From UBA2033 sp035345875 (GTDB lineage: Bacteria; Spirochaetota; Leptospiria; Leptospirales; Leptospiraceae), in NCBI GenBank assembly GCA_035345875.1, contig DAORDH010000024.1, positions 14,183 through 78,182 on the forward strand: a DNA stretch of 64,000 nt. The letters are read 5' to 3'. Below the pieces are notes generated by a model that saw nothing but the letters and a program-made list of their open reading frames with translations, searched no databases and was not told where the DNA came from. This document shows, one piece after another, positions 44,981 through 54,682 of the stretch (positions are counted from its first letter, which is position 1; every line of letters starts with the position of its first letter). The translations under genes and the position numbers were made by a program.

Positions 44981-46006
44981 TTGGAAAAATATTTGAAAGA
45001 CATAGAAGTGAATCAGGAAGTATTTGAAATAAAAAACTCCGAAATAGATGTCACTAGTATCATGGCAGACATTGAATCGAATCTAAAACGAAGAGCCATC
45101 GATAAAACAGAAATAGAAAGAATCAAACAACTGAAAATTTCTGCTGAAACTCCTGTAGGTCATAGACCTTTTGATCCATCTCATGTTGCGAATCTTTTCG
45201 AAAAAGGCATCTCTCCTCCAAGATTCTCAAACCCAAAGTATTGGTTTGTTAAAGGTCCACTCAAGTGGGCAATTCATAAGTTTACAGATTTCTATTCCCT
45301 TGTAGATAAAAAACTTTCTGAAAATAGAATCAAAGCATTTTACTCGGTCGTGTATGAATTAATACTACTTCGAACACAATATGAAAGATTAGAAAGAAAA
45401 TTTAATGATCTTTATAAAATTACATTAAACTCAGAAACGGAAAATAACAACTATCAATACAGTTCCATGTTTTATAATCATGATGAGTTACTATCTGAAA
45501 AGTTTTCAAATGAAAATGTTCGGATTGGAAATCTAATTTCAAAAGAAAGTAAAACTCTCATCTTACTCCCTGCTGCAGATAATTTTTTAAATTTATTAAG
45601 ATGGAACAAAATAGATTTCCATTTAATCACAGATAAGAAACAACAATTGGAATACATTCAAAAACAATTAACAAAGAATATAGAATACGTTGAATCAATT
45701 CAAAGCTTTACTAATTTTAAAAATTATAAAAATATTTTAATCCATTCAAATCTTTGCTTACTTAACCCAAAAACCATTGAGAGAATTATTCAAAACATTT
45801 TAGAACAAGCAGATAAAAACACACAAGTTCTACTCCAATTCTCAAATCATACTCTTCAAACGATTTCACCATTTCGTGAAAACTTTCAAACATACATCGA
45901 AGTGGATCATTTGGAAACCTACCTAAGAAATTTAGGTTTTATCAATATTTGTAAACACTCTGTAGAAAAAGAAGAAATGCAACTCATCACTTTTTATACA
46001 AAATGA
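44981..46006 (+). CDS. hypothetical protein with methyltransferase-like C-terminus
   Basis: 341 aa from a TTG start at 44981. A better start may lie inside, since no strong ribosome-binding site precedes it. The first 130 residues are charged and helical. The C-terminal half looks like a degraded Rossmann-type methyltransferase: SKTLILLPAADNFL, FHLITD, NILIHSNLCLL and HLETYLRNLGFINICKHS resemble strands and the final region of class I enzymes. The glycine-rich SAM loop is missing. It overlaps the first glycosyltransferase (ATGA). It may act on the same glycoconjugate or be a structural partner. Confidence 0.55.
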   Translation: MEKYLKDIEVNQEVFEIKNSEIDVTSIMADIESNLKRRAIDKTEIERIKQLKISAETPVGHRPFDPSHVANLFEKGISPPRFSNPKYWFVKGPLKWAIHKFTDFYSLVDKKLSENRIKAFYSVVYELILLRTQYERLERKFNDLYKITLNSETENNNYQYSSMFYNHDELLSEKFSNENVRIGNLISKESKTLILLPAADNFLNLLRWNKIDFHLITDKKQQLEYIQKQLTKNIEYVESIQSFTNFKNYKNILIHSNLCLLNPKTIERIIQNILEQADKNTQVLLQFSNHTLQTISPFRENFQTYIEVDHLETYLRNLGFINICKHSVEKEEMQLITFYTK

Positions 46007-47058
46007 GAATCTTTCAGCATGTAGATGAATTCAATGAGCGAGATGGAATCGGAAATGATATATCTGGATTTGATTCCATTTTTAAAGATCTCCATTTAGA
46101 ATCGAATATCATTTGTAGGATCAATAACTCCAAACAGAAAACGGATATTTATTCACCAGAAGACAAATTAGTTTTTTCCAAAAACGATGTGCATATTCTT
46201 CACTATGGAGGCACTGGATACCCAATAGATTTTTTCGCAAACCTACCAGGGAAAAAAATTTTAAGATTTCATAACATTACTCCTGCGTATTTTTTTAAGC
46301 CTTATTTAGATTCTAGTATCTATGAATCATTTGAGAAAAATGAGTCTATTTCTTTATTCGAATTATACTCTTTGAGAAAAAATATTCATTTTCTTTGGAG
46401 TGATTCAAAATTCAATCAAGATGAATTTTTTAAATTTACAGGTAAGACGAATAAATTCATTGCAGAAGTTTTACCGGTTACTCATCGTTATCCGCTCGCA
46501 ACAGCAAAGAGTGAAAACAACTTTACAATAGGGTTCGTAGGAAGATTAGTCCCAAATAAAAAGATTGAGGATTTATACTTCACTTTATTTTATTTAAAGA
46601 AAATAAATCCAAAATATCGGCTTATTTTATTCGGTAAAAGAAATCAGATTTTTAAAAAATACTTTCAAAAACTGGATTCAATTGCAGAAGAATTAAATCT
46701 ATTAGATTCTATAGAATTAAATGAAAACTTAGATGATGCAAATCTAAGAGATAAGTTTTCAAAACTAAGTGTATACGTTTCAATGAGTGAGCACGAAGGT
46801 TTTGGTGTTCCTTTATTGGAAGCTATGTCCTTAAATATCCCAGTCATCGCCTACTCTTCTACTGCTGTTACAGAATTAGTTGAGAATGCAGGACTTCTAT
46901 TTTCAACTAAAGACTTCCCAAAAATAGCAGAACTAATTGATACCTTACATTCAAATCCAAATATAAAAGATAGACTTCTTCAAATGCAAAAGAAAAGAAT
47001 TCAAATAATTTCTAACTTTTCATACAAAGAAAAAATTCAAAACCTAATTAAAATCTAG
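46003..47058 (+). CDS. GT4-family glycosyltransferase (1)
   Basis: 351 aa GT-B glycosyltransferase. The C-terminal nucleotide-sugar domain shows GFVGRLVPNKKIEDL (start), SEHEGFGVPLLEAMSLNIPVIAY (the E-x7-E signature) and NAGLLF. The N-terminal domain has the motifs LHYGGTGYP and KILRFHNITPAYFF. It transfers a sugar from an activated donor, probably in envelope polysaccharide or glycoprotein synthesis. It overlaps the preceding gene by 4 nt and is related to the next one, suggesting duplication. Confidence 0.88.
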   Translation: MRIFQHVDEFNERDGIGNDISGFDSIFKDLHLESNIICRINNSKQKTDIYSPEDKLVFSKNDVHILHYGGTGYPIDFFANLPGKKILRFHNITPAYFFKPYLDSSIYESFEKNESISLFELYSLRKNIHFLWSDSKFNQDEFFKFTGKTNKFIAEVLPVTHRYPLATAKSENNFTIGFVGRLVPNKKIEDLYFTLFYLKKINPKYRLILFGKRNQIFKKYFQKLDSIAEELNLLDSIELNENLDDANLRDKFSKLSVYVSMSEHEGFGVPLLEAMSLNIPVIAYSSTAVTELVENAGLLFSTKDFPKIAELIDTLHSNPNIKDRLLQMQKKRIQIISNFSYKEKIQNLIKI

Positions 47059-47108
47059 AATACTTTTAAGAATGACAATTCATATTCTATCTAAAATCTG
47101 AATTCTTA

Positions 47109-48173
47109 ATGAGATACCCTATTAAAAGAATCATTCAATTTTCAGCTGGATTTAATCCGGGTGATGCTATCAGTAATGAAATGATAATTTTAAAGTCTTT
47201 TTTTCAAGAAATTGGCTATGATGGGGAAATCTTTTCGGAAAACATCGGATCTAAATCCAATCGTCTTGCTGCAAAGTATAAATCCTATACTCCTAGAAAA
47301 GGTGATTGCATCATTTACCATCACTCGATCCATTCTTCAATTCTAGAATTTGTTTTAAATCTAGATTCCCCAAAAGTATTAATCTATCACAATGTAACTC
47401 CTAGTTATTTCTTTGAGCCTTATGATTTAAAACTAACGTATTATTTAAAAAAGGGAAGAGAAGAGTTGTCAGAGTTATTAGGAAAATTCCAACTTTATTT
47501 TGCAGATTCGAATTTCAATAAACAGGAATTGGTTGATCTGGGTTTCGAGAATGTCCATGTTCTTCCAATCATCTATGACTTTAGCAGATTACCAAAAAAA
47601 GAAATAAAAAAAAGTAAATCGACTAAAGATATAATCTTTGTTGGAAGAATTGCCCCTAATAAAAAACAAGATGATATAATAAAGGTAGCTAAGGTTCTAA
47701 AAGAATACTTCTTGAGTGATTTTCGCATTCACCTAGTTGGATATTGCTCTAAGGAACTGGAACTCTATAGAGATGAATTAAAATCTCTCATTGATTTATT
47801 TGATCTCTCAGATCATGTCTTCTTTTCAGATTTTATAAATGATGATCTACTCGCTGAATACTATCAAAACGCGGACCTATTTTTATGTATGAGCGAACAT
47901 GAAGGCTTTTGTGTTCCACTCATTGAATCTATGTATTATGAGGTTCCTATATTGGCTTTTGATGCGGGAGCAGTGAGAGATACTTTAGATGGAGCAGGCA
48001 TTCTTTTTAAAACTAAAGACTTTCCAACTATTTGTGAATGTATTATAAAGATTCTTTCCGATAAAGATTTTAGAGATAAAATTGTAGAAGGTCAAAGAGA
48101 GCGACTCACTCGTTTTATGCAAAGCAATCACACTAGAATCATCGGAGATGCAATTAAACATATTCAAATATGA
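47109..48173 (+). CDS. GT4-family glycosyltransferase (2)
   Basis: 354 aa, related to the preceding enzyme: IIYHHSIHS, VLIYHNVTPSYFFEPY, IIFVGRIAPNKKQDDI, and SEHEGFCVPLIESMYYEVPILAF with the E-x7-E pair. The pairing of HNVTPSYFFEPY here with HNITPAYFFKPY in the first copy is a strong sign of common origin. The donor sugar is unknown. It lies 50 nt after the first glycosyltransferase and overlaps the permease gene by 4 nt (ATGA), so glycan synthesis and transport are translationally linked. Confidence 0.88.
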   Translation: MRYPIKRIIQFSAGFNPGDAISNEMIILKSFFQEIGYDGEIFSENIGSKSNRLAAKYKSYTPRKGDCIIYHHSIHSSILEFVLNLDSPKVLIYHNVTPSYFFEPYDLKLTYYLKKGREELSELLGKFQLYFADSNFNKQELVDLGFENVHVLPIIYDFSRLPKKEIKKSKSTKDIIFVGRIAPNKKQDDIIKVAKVLKEYFLSDFRIHLVGYCSKELELYRDELKSLIDLFDLSDHVFFSDFINDDLLAEYYQNADLFLCMSEHEGFCVPLIESMYYEVPILAFDAGAVRDTLDGAGILFKTKDFPTICECIIKILSDKDFRDKIVEGQRERLTRFMQSNHTRIIGDAIKHIQI

Positions 48174-49180
48174 GAAAGTATTTTATTAAGCGCCTCTTAT
48201 TATTATTTCCAACTGTCCTTGGAATTACATTCGTTGTATTTTTAATTTCTCATATGGCACCTGGTGGTCCTTTTGAATCTGAGATCGCAAAGTGGCGTGG
48301 ACTTGCAAATGAAAGTGGAGGAAGTCAAAAACAAATCTCAGAAGAAGAAATTCAACTATTAAAAGAAAGACTTCACCTTGATAAACCGGCCCCTATTGCA
48401 TATTTATATTGGTTAAAAAAGATTGTAGTTTTTGATTTAGGTGAATCTAGAATTAATTATAAAAAAGTTTCCGATCTAATTGTAGAGAAGCTTCCAATAT
48501 CATTGACGTTCGGACTTAGTGGTTTTTTTATTTCTTATATTATTTGTATTCCACTGGGTATCTACAAAGCTTTGCATCATGGGGAAGGATTTGATCTAGC
48601 AACTAGCTTTATTATTTTCTTTACATACTCCATTCCAATTTTTGCTCTAGCACTTTTACTTTTATACTTTTTAGCATCAGGTGAATTTTTCTCTCTATTC
48701 CCTTTGGGTCATGAAGTTTCCGATCATTATGAATCTTATGATACTTGGGGACGATTAATCGATAGGCTTCATCATATGTTTCTTCCTGTTCTGTGCTATA
48801 TCTTTCATTCTTTTGCTGTGCAAACAATACTAATGAAGAATTCACTCTTAGAGGAAATTAGTAAAGATTATGTAAGGACTGCGGTATCAAAAGGAATGAG
48901 CTTTAAGGATGCAGTCTTTAAACATGCTTTTAGAAATTCACTGATTCCTATTGCAACAGGTTTTGGAAGTAATCTCAGTTTAATCTTTGCTGGTTCTCTC
49001 ATTATTGAATTGGTCTTTAGTATTGATGGAATGGGACTTCTCAGTTTTAATGCAGTTCGCGAAAGAGATACTGATTTAATGATGGGTTTACTACTTGTGC
49101 AAAGTATTTTATCATTACTTGGAAATATACTGTCTGATTTTTGTTATGTTCTGATTGATCCTAGAATACGGTTTGAATGA
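48170..49180 (+). CDS. yejB: peptide ABC transporter permease, YejB-like
   Basis: 336 aa inner-membrane permease of the DppB/OppB group, with about six helices. The N-terminal SHMAPGGPFESEIAKWRG is closer to YejB (microcin C/peptide uptake) than to OppB. The EAA-loop region DYVRTAVSKGMSFKDAVFKHAFRN contacts the ATPases. It overlaps the preceding glycosyltransferase and the following permease by 4 nt each. No substrate-binding protein gene is in the cluster. Confidence 0.85.
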   Translation: MRKYFIKRLLLLFPTVLGITFVVFLISHMAPGGPFESEIAKWRGLANESGGSQKQISEEEIQLLKERLHLDKPAPIAYLYWLKKIVVFDLGESRINYKKVSDLIVEKLPISLTFGLSGFFISYIICIPLGIYKALHHGEGFDLATSFIIFFTYSIPIFALALLLLYFLASGEFFSLFPLGHEVSDHYESYDTWGRLIDRLHHMFLPVLCYIFHSFAVQTILMKNSLLEEISKDYVRTAVSKGMSFKDAVFKHAFRNSLIPIATGFGSNLSLIFAGSLIIELVFSIDGMGLLSFNAVRERDTDLMMGLLLVQSILSLLGNILSDFCYVLIDPRIRFE

Positions 49181-50220
49181 TGCTAAATCCAAATACAAAA
49201 AAGAGATTATTAAAATTTAAAAATAATAGAAGAGCCTATTACTCTTTTCTCTTCCTACTTATAACGTATATCGTTTCTTTATTTGCGCCAATTCTTGTAA
49301 ATGATACTCCTATCTTAGTTTATTATAACGAATCTTTTTATTTTCCCATTTTTAAATTCTATCCAGAAAAAACCTTTGGTGGAAAATCTGAGACGGTTGC
49401 GAATTATAAAAAATTAAACAAAACAGAAGCATTCCAATCAAATAAAAATTTCATGCTTTTTCCTCTCATTTCCTACGGCTACAATGAAAGCAATATGGCA
49501 GATCTCCCTTTTGGAGTTTCCCCTCCCACAGCACCTGATAAAAAACACTGGCTTGGAACTGATGATAGAGGTAGAGATGTATTCACTCGAATTTTTTATG
49601 GATATAGAATCTCTCTCAGTTTTAGTTTGATCTTAGTTTTCTTGGAAATCTTAATTGGAACCATTATCGGAGGACTACAAGGATACTTCGCTGGGATATT
49701 TGATATAACGTTTCAGCGACTCATTGAAATTTTCTCTGCTATCCCCTTTTTATATCTCATTTTAATCATGGGTTCCTTCTTCGGAAGAAGTTTTACGATT
49801 CTATTAATAACTTATGGCGCTGTGAGTTGGATTGGAATTAGTTACTATATGCGTGGAGAATTCTATAAACTAAGACAGGCTCAATTTGTAGAGGCAGCAA
49901 AAGCGTTTGGAGTTCCATCCTATAAAATCATTTTTAAACACATTGTTCCAAATGCTCTTACGCCTATTGTTACATTCTTACCTTTTATATTAATTGGATC
50001 AATCTCCATTTTATCGGCGCTTGACTTTTTAGGATATGGAATTCCGGCTCCAAATCCTTCTTGGGGAGAATTGATTGGACAAGGGAGAGAAAGATTAAGT
50101 GCTTGGTGGCTTATAGCATTTCCCTCTTTTGCACTATTTTTAACAATACAACTCAGTGCATTTATTGGGGAAGGTTTAAGAGATGCATTTGATGCAAAGG
50201 AAAAGATAGCATTCAAATGA
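49177..50220 (+). CDS. yejE: peptide ABC transporter permease, YejE-like
   Basis: 347 aa permease. The long periplasmic loop after the first helix (NDTPILVYYNESFYFPIF, then FGGKSE and MLFPLISYGYNE) is the feature that separates YejE from OppC. GTDDRGRDVFTRIFYG and the EAA loop FVEAAKAFGVPSYKIIFKHIVPNA follow, and the C-terminus reads FIGEGLRDAFD as in YejE. It pairs with the YejB-like permease and overlaps both neighbours by 4 nt. The substrate is unknown; peptides are expected from the family. Confidence 0.87.
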   Translation: MMLNPNTKKRLLKFKNNRRAYYSFLFLLITYIVSLFAPILVNDTPILVYYNESFYFPIFKFYPEKTFGGKSETVANYKKLNKTEAFQSNKNFMLFPLISYGYNESNMADLPFGVSPPTAPDKKHWLGTDDRGRDVFTRIFYGYRISLSFSLILVFLEILIGTIIGGLQGYFAGIFDITFQRLIEIFSAIPFLYLILIMGSFFGRSFTILLITYGAVSWIGISYYMRGEFYKLRQAQFVEAAKAFGVPSYKIIFKHIVPNALTPIVTFLPFILIGSISILSALDFLGYGIPAPNPSWGELIGQGRERLSAWWLIAFPSFALFLTIQLSAFIGEGLRDAFDAKEKIAFK

Positions 50221-51239
50221 AAAAGAAAAATACAAAGATAGTAAAAGCAAAAGAGACAAAAAAAGAATCTCAGCCTTTGTTACAAATTGAGAATTTATCT
50301 TTGAGTATTGCAGCTAATACAGATTTGCCTGTCTTACAAAGCATATCCTTTCAAATAAAAGAAAGTGAAGTATTAGCTTTAGTTGGGGAATCTGGAAGTG
50401 GCAAATCACTCACTGCACTTTCTATTACAAAACTATTGCCGATTAAAATTTTTAATTATAAAACAGGATCTATTTTCTACAAAGCAAAAGATCTACTAAA
50501 AGTAGAAGAGGAAGAAATTCGAAAAATTAGAGGAAAAGAAATCGCTTATATTTTTCAAGATCCATTCACGTCCCTAAATCCTCTAAAAAAAATTAAAGAG
50601 CAAATTACAGAATCTTATAAAATCCATATTTCGGAAAATCCAAAAGAAGCCATTGAAAAAGCAAAGTATCTTTTAAACAAAGTAGGATTAACCGATTTAG
50701 ATGAAAGATTAAATTCCTACCCGGGAGAAATGAGCGGTGGAATGCTCCAGAGAATTTGTATTGCTTCTGCACTCATGTGTGATCCAAAACTTCTAATAGC
50801 AGATGAACCTACTAGTGCGTTAGACGTCACGATTCAATCCCAGCTTGTTGATTTACTTTTAAAAATAAAGTCTGAAAATAATATGTCCGTTTTATTTATA
50901 TCGCATGACATTGCTCTTGTTGCCTCTATAGCAGATAGAATTGCAGTTATGTATGCAGGGCAAGTAATGGAACAAGGCAATACAGAAGATGTTATCAAAA
51001 AACCTTTTCATCCTTATAGCGATGCACTACTAAAAGCAATTCCTGCAGGAATTAAACACCACGATCGACTTTCGACGATAGACGGAATCGTTCCTTCCCC
51101 TGCCGATTATCCAATTGGCTGTCATTTCTCGAATCGATGTGCGAAAGTTTATGATCGATGTGAAAAAGAGAAACCAATTTTATTTGAATCAAAAAAAGGT
51201 AGACAATCCGCCTGCTTTTTAATGGAAAAAAAGAAATGA
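50217..51239 (+). CDS. peptide ABC transporter ATPase, OppD/DppD-like
   Basis: 340 aa nucleotide-binding subunit. Walker A GESGSGKS (near 61), signature MSGGMLQR (near 172), Walker B LLIADEPTSALD, and the C-terminal oligopeptide-transporter extension with GCHFSNRCAKVYDRC. The first 20 residues are Lys-rich. In E. coli YejF both ATPase domains are fused; here they are separate genes, as in Opp/Dpp. It overlaps its neighbours by 4 nt on each side. Confidence 0.92.
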   Translation: MKKKNTKIVKAKETKKESQPLLQIENLSLSIAANTDLPVLQSISFQIKESEVLALVGESGSGKSLTALSITKLLPIKIFNYKTGSIFYKAKDLLKVEEEEIRKIRGKEIAYIFQDPFTSLNPLKKIKEQITESYKIHISENPKEAIEKAKYLLNKVGLTDLDERLNSYPGEMSGGMLQRICIASALMCDPKLLIADEPTSALDVTIQSQLVDLLLKIKSENNMSVLFISHDIALVASIADRIAVMYAGQVMEQGNTEDVIKKPFHPYSDALLKAIPAGIKHHDRLSTIDGIVPSPADYPIGCHFSNRCAKVYDRCEKEKPILFESKKGRQSACFLMEKKK

Positions 51240-52183
51240 TAGAAGTAAAGAATTTATATTCCAGTTACAAAGTAAATTCAAAAGAATTCTTTAAAAAGAA
51301 TATCATTAAAGCAGTGGAAGATGTGTCTTTATCAATCCCTAAGAATCATACTTTAGGATTAGTAGGAGAATCCGGTTGCGGCAAATCTTCGTTAGGCAGA
51401 ACCATTCTTAGATTACAGCCATTTGAAAGTGGAAATATTCTTTATAAAGACAAGGATCTTACTCTTCTCAGTCAAAGGCAGTTGCTCCCACTGAGAAAAG
51501 ATCTTCAAATTATCTTTCAAGACCCTTACTCTTCACTAAACCCTCGTCTTACTATATTTGAAATTATAACAGAAGGTTTATTTGTTCATAAAAAAGCAGA
51601 AAAGAAAGAGGCACTTGAGCTAAGTATTCAGATGTTAGAAAAAATGAGTTTAAAACCTGACATTCTAAATCGTTATCCGCATGAGTTTTCTGGGGGTCAA
51701 AGACAAAGAATTGCAATTGCCCGAGCTTTAATTTTAAATCCTGAATTTATAGTTTGCGATGAAATAGTATCTGCACTCGATGTTTCGAATCAAGCACAAG
51801 TAATTAATTTACTTTCTGATTACAAAAAAGATAAAAACCTATCTCTGCTTTTTATCTCACATGATCTAAACGTTATTACACATATCTCAGATGACATTGC
51901 AATCATGTATCTTGGAAAAATTGTAGAAATGGGAAGTAAAAAGGAAATTATTGAAAAACCATCGCATCCTTATACAAAATCTCTTTTTGCTTCCACTTTT
52001 GAACTTTCAAACAGGAAGAAAAAGAGAATCATCTTAAGTGGTGAAATTCCAGGCGTTCTAAACAAACCATCTGGCTGTTACTTTCATACTCGTTGTCCTA
52101 TAGCCCAAGACATCTGTAAAAAAGAAATTCCACCTAGTAAAAAATTGTCTCCAACTCACTTTTCTTCCTGTCATTTCTCATAA
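51236..52183 (+). CDS. peptide ABC transporter ATPase, OppF/DppF-like
   Basis: 315 aa. Walker A GESGCGKS (near 47), Q-loop QDPYSSLNPRLT, signature FSGGQRQRIAIARAL, Walker B FIVCDEIVSALD (Glu then Ile where Pro is usual), and a C-terminal GCYFHTRCP extension. It completes a heterodimeric ATPase with the preceding gene. It is the last gene of the seven-gene operon and converges on a lipoprotein gene 4 nt away. Confidence 0.92.
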   Translation: MIEVKNLYSSYKVNSKEFFKKNIIKAVEDVSLSIPKNHTLGLVGESGCGKSSLGRTILRLQPFESGNILYKDKDLTLLSQRQLLPLRKDLQIIFQDPYSSLNPRLTIFEIITEGLFVHKKAEKKEALELSIQMLEKMSLKPDILNRYPHEFSGGQRQRIAIARALILNPEFIVCDEIVSALDVSNQAQVINLLSDYKKDKNLSLLFISHDLNVITHISDDIAIMYLGKIVEMGSKKEIIEKPSHPYTKSLFASTFELSNRKKKRIILSGEIPGVLNKPSGCYFHTRCPIAQDICKKEIPPSKKLSPTHFSSCHFS

Positions 52184-52187
52184 AACG

Positions 52188-54524
52188 TTAGTATCCGTTT
52201 GTATCATATTTATACAAAGTAATGTTTGTCACTGGACCTGTTGAGCCTATATCAGAACAAGTAGATGTATTTGCAACCGCTACGGACGCAGATACTAAAT
52301 TTCCATGACCTTGGTAAGACCCGACGTTAGGAGTATATAAACAGGCTTCAAAGGATTGACAAAAACCATTGTCATCTCCAATTCCATCCCCGATGATTTC
52401 AACAGCATTTCTAAGAAAGGTAACAGATCCGCCTCCGTTTAACGGATGAGTTACAACTGTTGCAGGCAACTGAGCAGTATTTCCAGGGCAAGGCAAAGTG
52501 TTTAATCCAATTGTATCTGTAGTTTTGAATGTCCAATCATAGATTTGACAAACTCCACCCGCAATACATGCCCCCCTCGAAGAGGAAGCTGCAAATGTTC
52601 CGGATTTTCCTAGGTTTCGGTAAAAATTCTGAAAACTTGTCCAGCTAACGCTTGTGCTATAGGTGTTTGAGCCAGATGCGTAATAGCTATTTGCCGACTC
52701 ACTAGAAGCTTGTCCAATAAAGATTTGGTTCAGCGGAGTTGCAGAAAAATTTAGAAAACTATTAGTAGATGGATAATTGATATCCGAAGGTCTTGTTCCA
52801 GTTACAGCTCCATTACAAGTTCCAGTAATTCCGCCTGACGATCCTCCTGCAGTAATACAAGCCACTGAATTTACTTTAAATATACCCGTGAAATAGGTAT
52901 CCGTATTTCCACCACTTAGATTTACATGACTATTAGGTGTAGCTCCAGAAACATAATTTTGTAAGGTAGAGGTAGGCGCTCCATTCATTTGCAAATGATC
53001 ATTTCCATTATTTAGATTCATAACGTTTGTTAGAAGTGTATTAGAGCTATTTAGTTTTTCACCAATTCCATTGTTATTAACGGACGATATATTAAAAATA
53101 TAATTGTTAACACTAGAATTTACAATACTTACTCCATCTGATGCGTTATTTGCAACAAGAACACCGGAAATAAAGTTTTTTGTTACGTTTGTATCTAAAC
53201 GCAACCCAACACCGAAAGTAACATCTTGGCTATTAAAAATAGAAATATTGTAAATTAAATTTTCCTTCGCGTTTGCTGTATTGAGTAGAAATCCTGTTGG
53301 ATTGGAATTGGCAATTGTAACATTGCTAATATAATTATTAAAAGTTTGTATGGTGACACTTGCAAAGGTAGAATTAGCAGCTCCACAAAGAGGATTGATG
53401 CCTGTATTCTGAACTTTTATATTTCGAATCACTGAAAAATAGGAGTTACTTCTTAACGTTATTCCTCCTGGATGTAGAGAGGCATCAAAATCACCTTCTA
53501 CCCAACTAAAACTTGCATTTACGACATCAATCATATATCTAGAAGTTACACACGCCGGTGCTGTAGCTGTCATTCTAAGCCCTGGTTTAATTAAGAACGC
53601 AACGTTAGAAACTCCAATACTCACTTGTGGGATATTTCCAGCATCAGATATTGGAGTAGAAGACGTTAATAGATAGATAGTTCCGGAAGTAGTAATAGCT
53701 GTATTCACTGCTGAAGGAGAAACTACTACAACAGGATTGTCCCACCAAACCGAACTTGTTGTTTGATAAAGAGTATTACTTCCTTCTTTTATGGTGAGAT
53801 TCATAGGAAGAATACTTGGCGAAGAAAGCGTCCAATCGATTAAATCAGATAAACCCTTTCCTGTCTTAAGGCCAGTGGATACGAACTGTATGCCGCTAGA
53901 AGTAGTTCTACAAATCCAATTGAGTGCATTCACATTATCTGAAGCAGTAAGATTAGAACAACTTGTTCTATCTGATAAATCTATTTTCCGCATTTCGCCT
54001 CCATGGAGACATGCATTATAGCCTCCAGATACAGATGATACACAAGCTGTATCTGTTGCCTGAAAACGACCAGTCCCATCATTTTTTACATAACTATTCC
54101 AAGACTTTCCATTGTTTGGATACAAAGCTGAAATGGAAGGAAGCGCAGTGCAAGAAATATTCACATTCGAAATGTTTGCATTAGCTGTTCCAGATGCATT
54201 TGCAATAGAACAAGTGAATTCGGAAGGATTTTCTTGCACTTGAATCGAATATGTTGCGCCTGACGCTACTCTAAAAGAATAGATTGTAATAGGAGATAAA
54301 GTTAGTTGGTCTTGTCCATTTTTTAGAATGAGAGTTCCTGAAGTAAAACCTTGTATTGAACCACCAACCGTAAATCCTAGTCCTTGGCTTTGACCAAATG
54401 CAAAATTTGCAAAAGAAAAATTAATTAATCCAGCTGGGCTAGTTAAATCAAATGCTGCCCTTTTTGTTTTAAGACAATTTGAGGTTAAAAGTAATATTAT
54501 AAGTATTGTGTTTATGTTTTTCAT
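52188..54524 (-). CDS. large lipoprotein with parallel beta-helix (NosD/pectate-lyase-like) repeats
   Basis: 778 aa from ATG at 54524, which gives a signal peptide ending LLTSNC (Cys17-19 region); the frame continues upstream to 54566 without signal character. Mature residues about 40-130 look like an Ig-like or DUF-type domain. The middle (about 340-560) shows right-handed beta-helix repeats rich in Asn, Ser and Val, with units like NYISNVTIANSN, NLIYNISIFNSQ and NFISGVLVANNA. The C-terminal 250 residues contain paired cysteines. Surface exposure is likely; function may be carbohydrate binding. It converges on the transporter operon. Confidence 0.72.
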   Translation of the reverse strand: MKNINTILIILLLTSNCLKTKRAAFDLTSPAGLINFSFANFAFGQSQGLGFTVGGSIQGFTSGTLILKNGQDQLTLSPITIYSFRVASGATYSIQVQENPSEFTCSIANASGTANANISNVNISCTALPSISALYPNNGKSWNSYVKNDGTGRFQATDTACVSSVSGGYNACLHGGEMRKIDLSDRTSCSNLTASDNVNALNWICRTTSSGIQFVSTGLKTGKGLSDLIDWTLSSPSILPMNLTIKEGSNTLYQTTSSVWWDNPVVVVSPSAVNTAITTSGTIYLLTSSTPISDAGNIPQVSIGVSNVAFLIKPGLRMTATAPACVTSRYMIDVVNASFSWVEGDFDASLHPGGITLRSNSYFSVIRNIKVQNTGINPLCGAANSTFASVTIQTFNNYISNVTIANSNPTGFLLNTANAKENLIYNISIFNSQDVTFGVGLRLDTNVTKNFISGVLVANNASDGVSIVNSSVNNYIFNISSVNNNGIGEKLNSSNTLLTNVMNLNNGNDHLQMNGAPTSTLQNYVSGATPNSHVNLSGGNTDTYFTGIFKVNSVACITAGGSSGGITGTCNGAVTGTRPSDINYPSTNSFLNFSATPLNQIFIGQASSESANSYYASGSNTYSTSVSWTSFQNFYRNLGKSGTFAASSSRGACIAGGVCQIYDWTFKTTDTIGLNTLPCPGNTAQLPATVVTHPLNGGGSVTFLRNAVEIIGDGIGDDNGFCQSFEACLYTPNVGSYQGHGNLVSASVAVANTSTCSDIGSTGPVTNITLYKYDTNGY

Positions 54525-54682
54525 ATATTTTCTATTTTTAAAAATTGTAGTTTGTGCCTGGGACAAACTAAACGCGATTTTATATTTTTAAGTGAAAGCG
54601 AAAAGAATCATTTTAGATAAATAGCTTTCTACTTATCTAATTTAACAACTAGGTAAACATTGATTTTCTATAAACAAATAAT

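Noticed and set aside
48170..52183. Standard OppABCDF oligopeptide operon
   Set aside because: No OppA-type binding protein, and both permeases fit YejB/YejE better than OppB/OppC.
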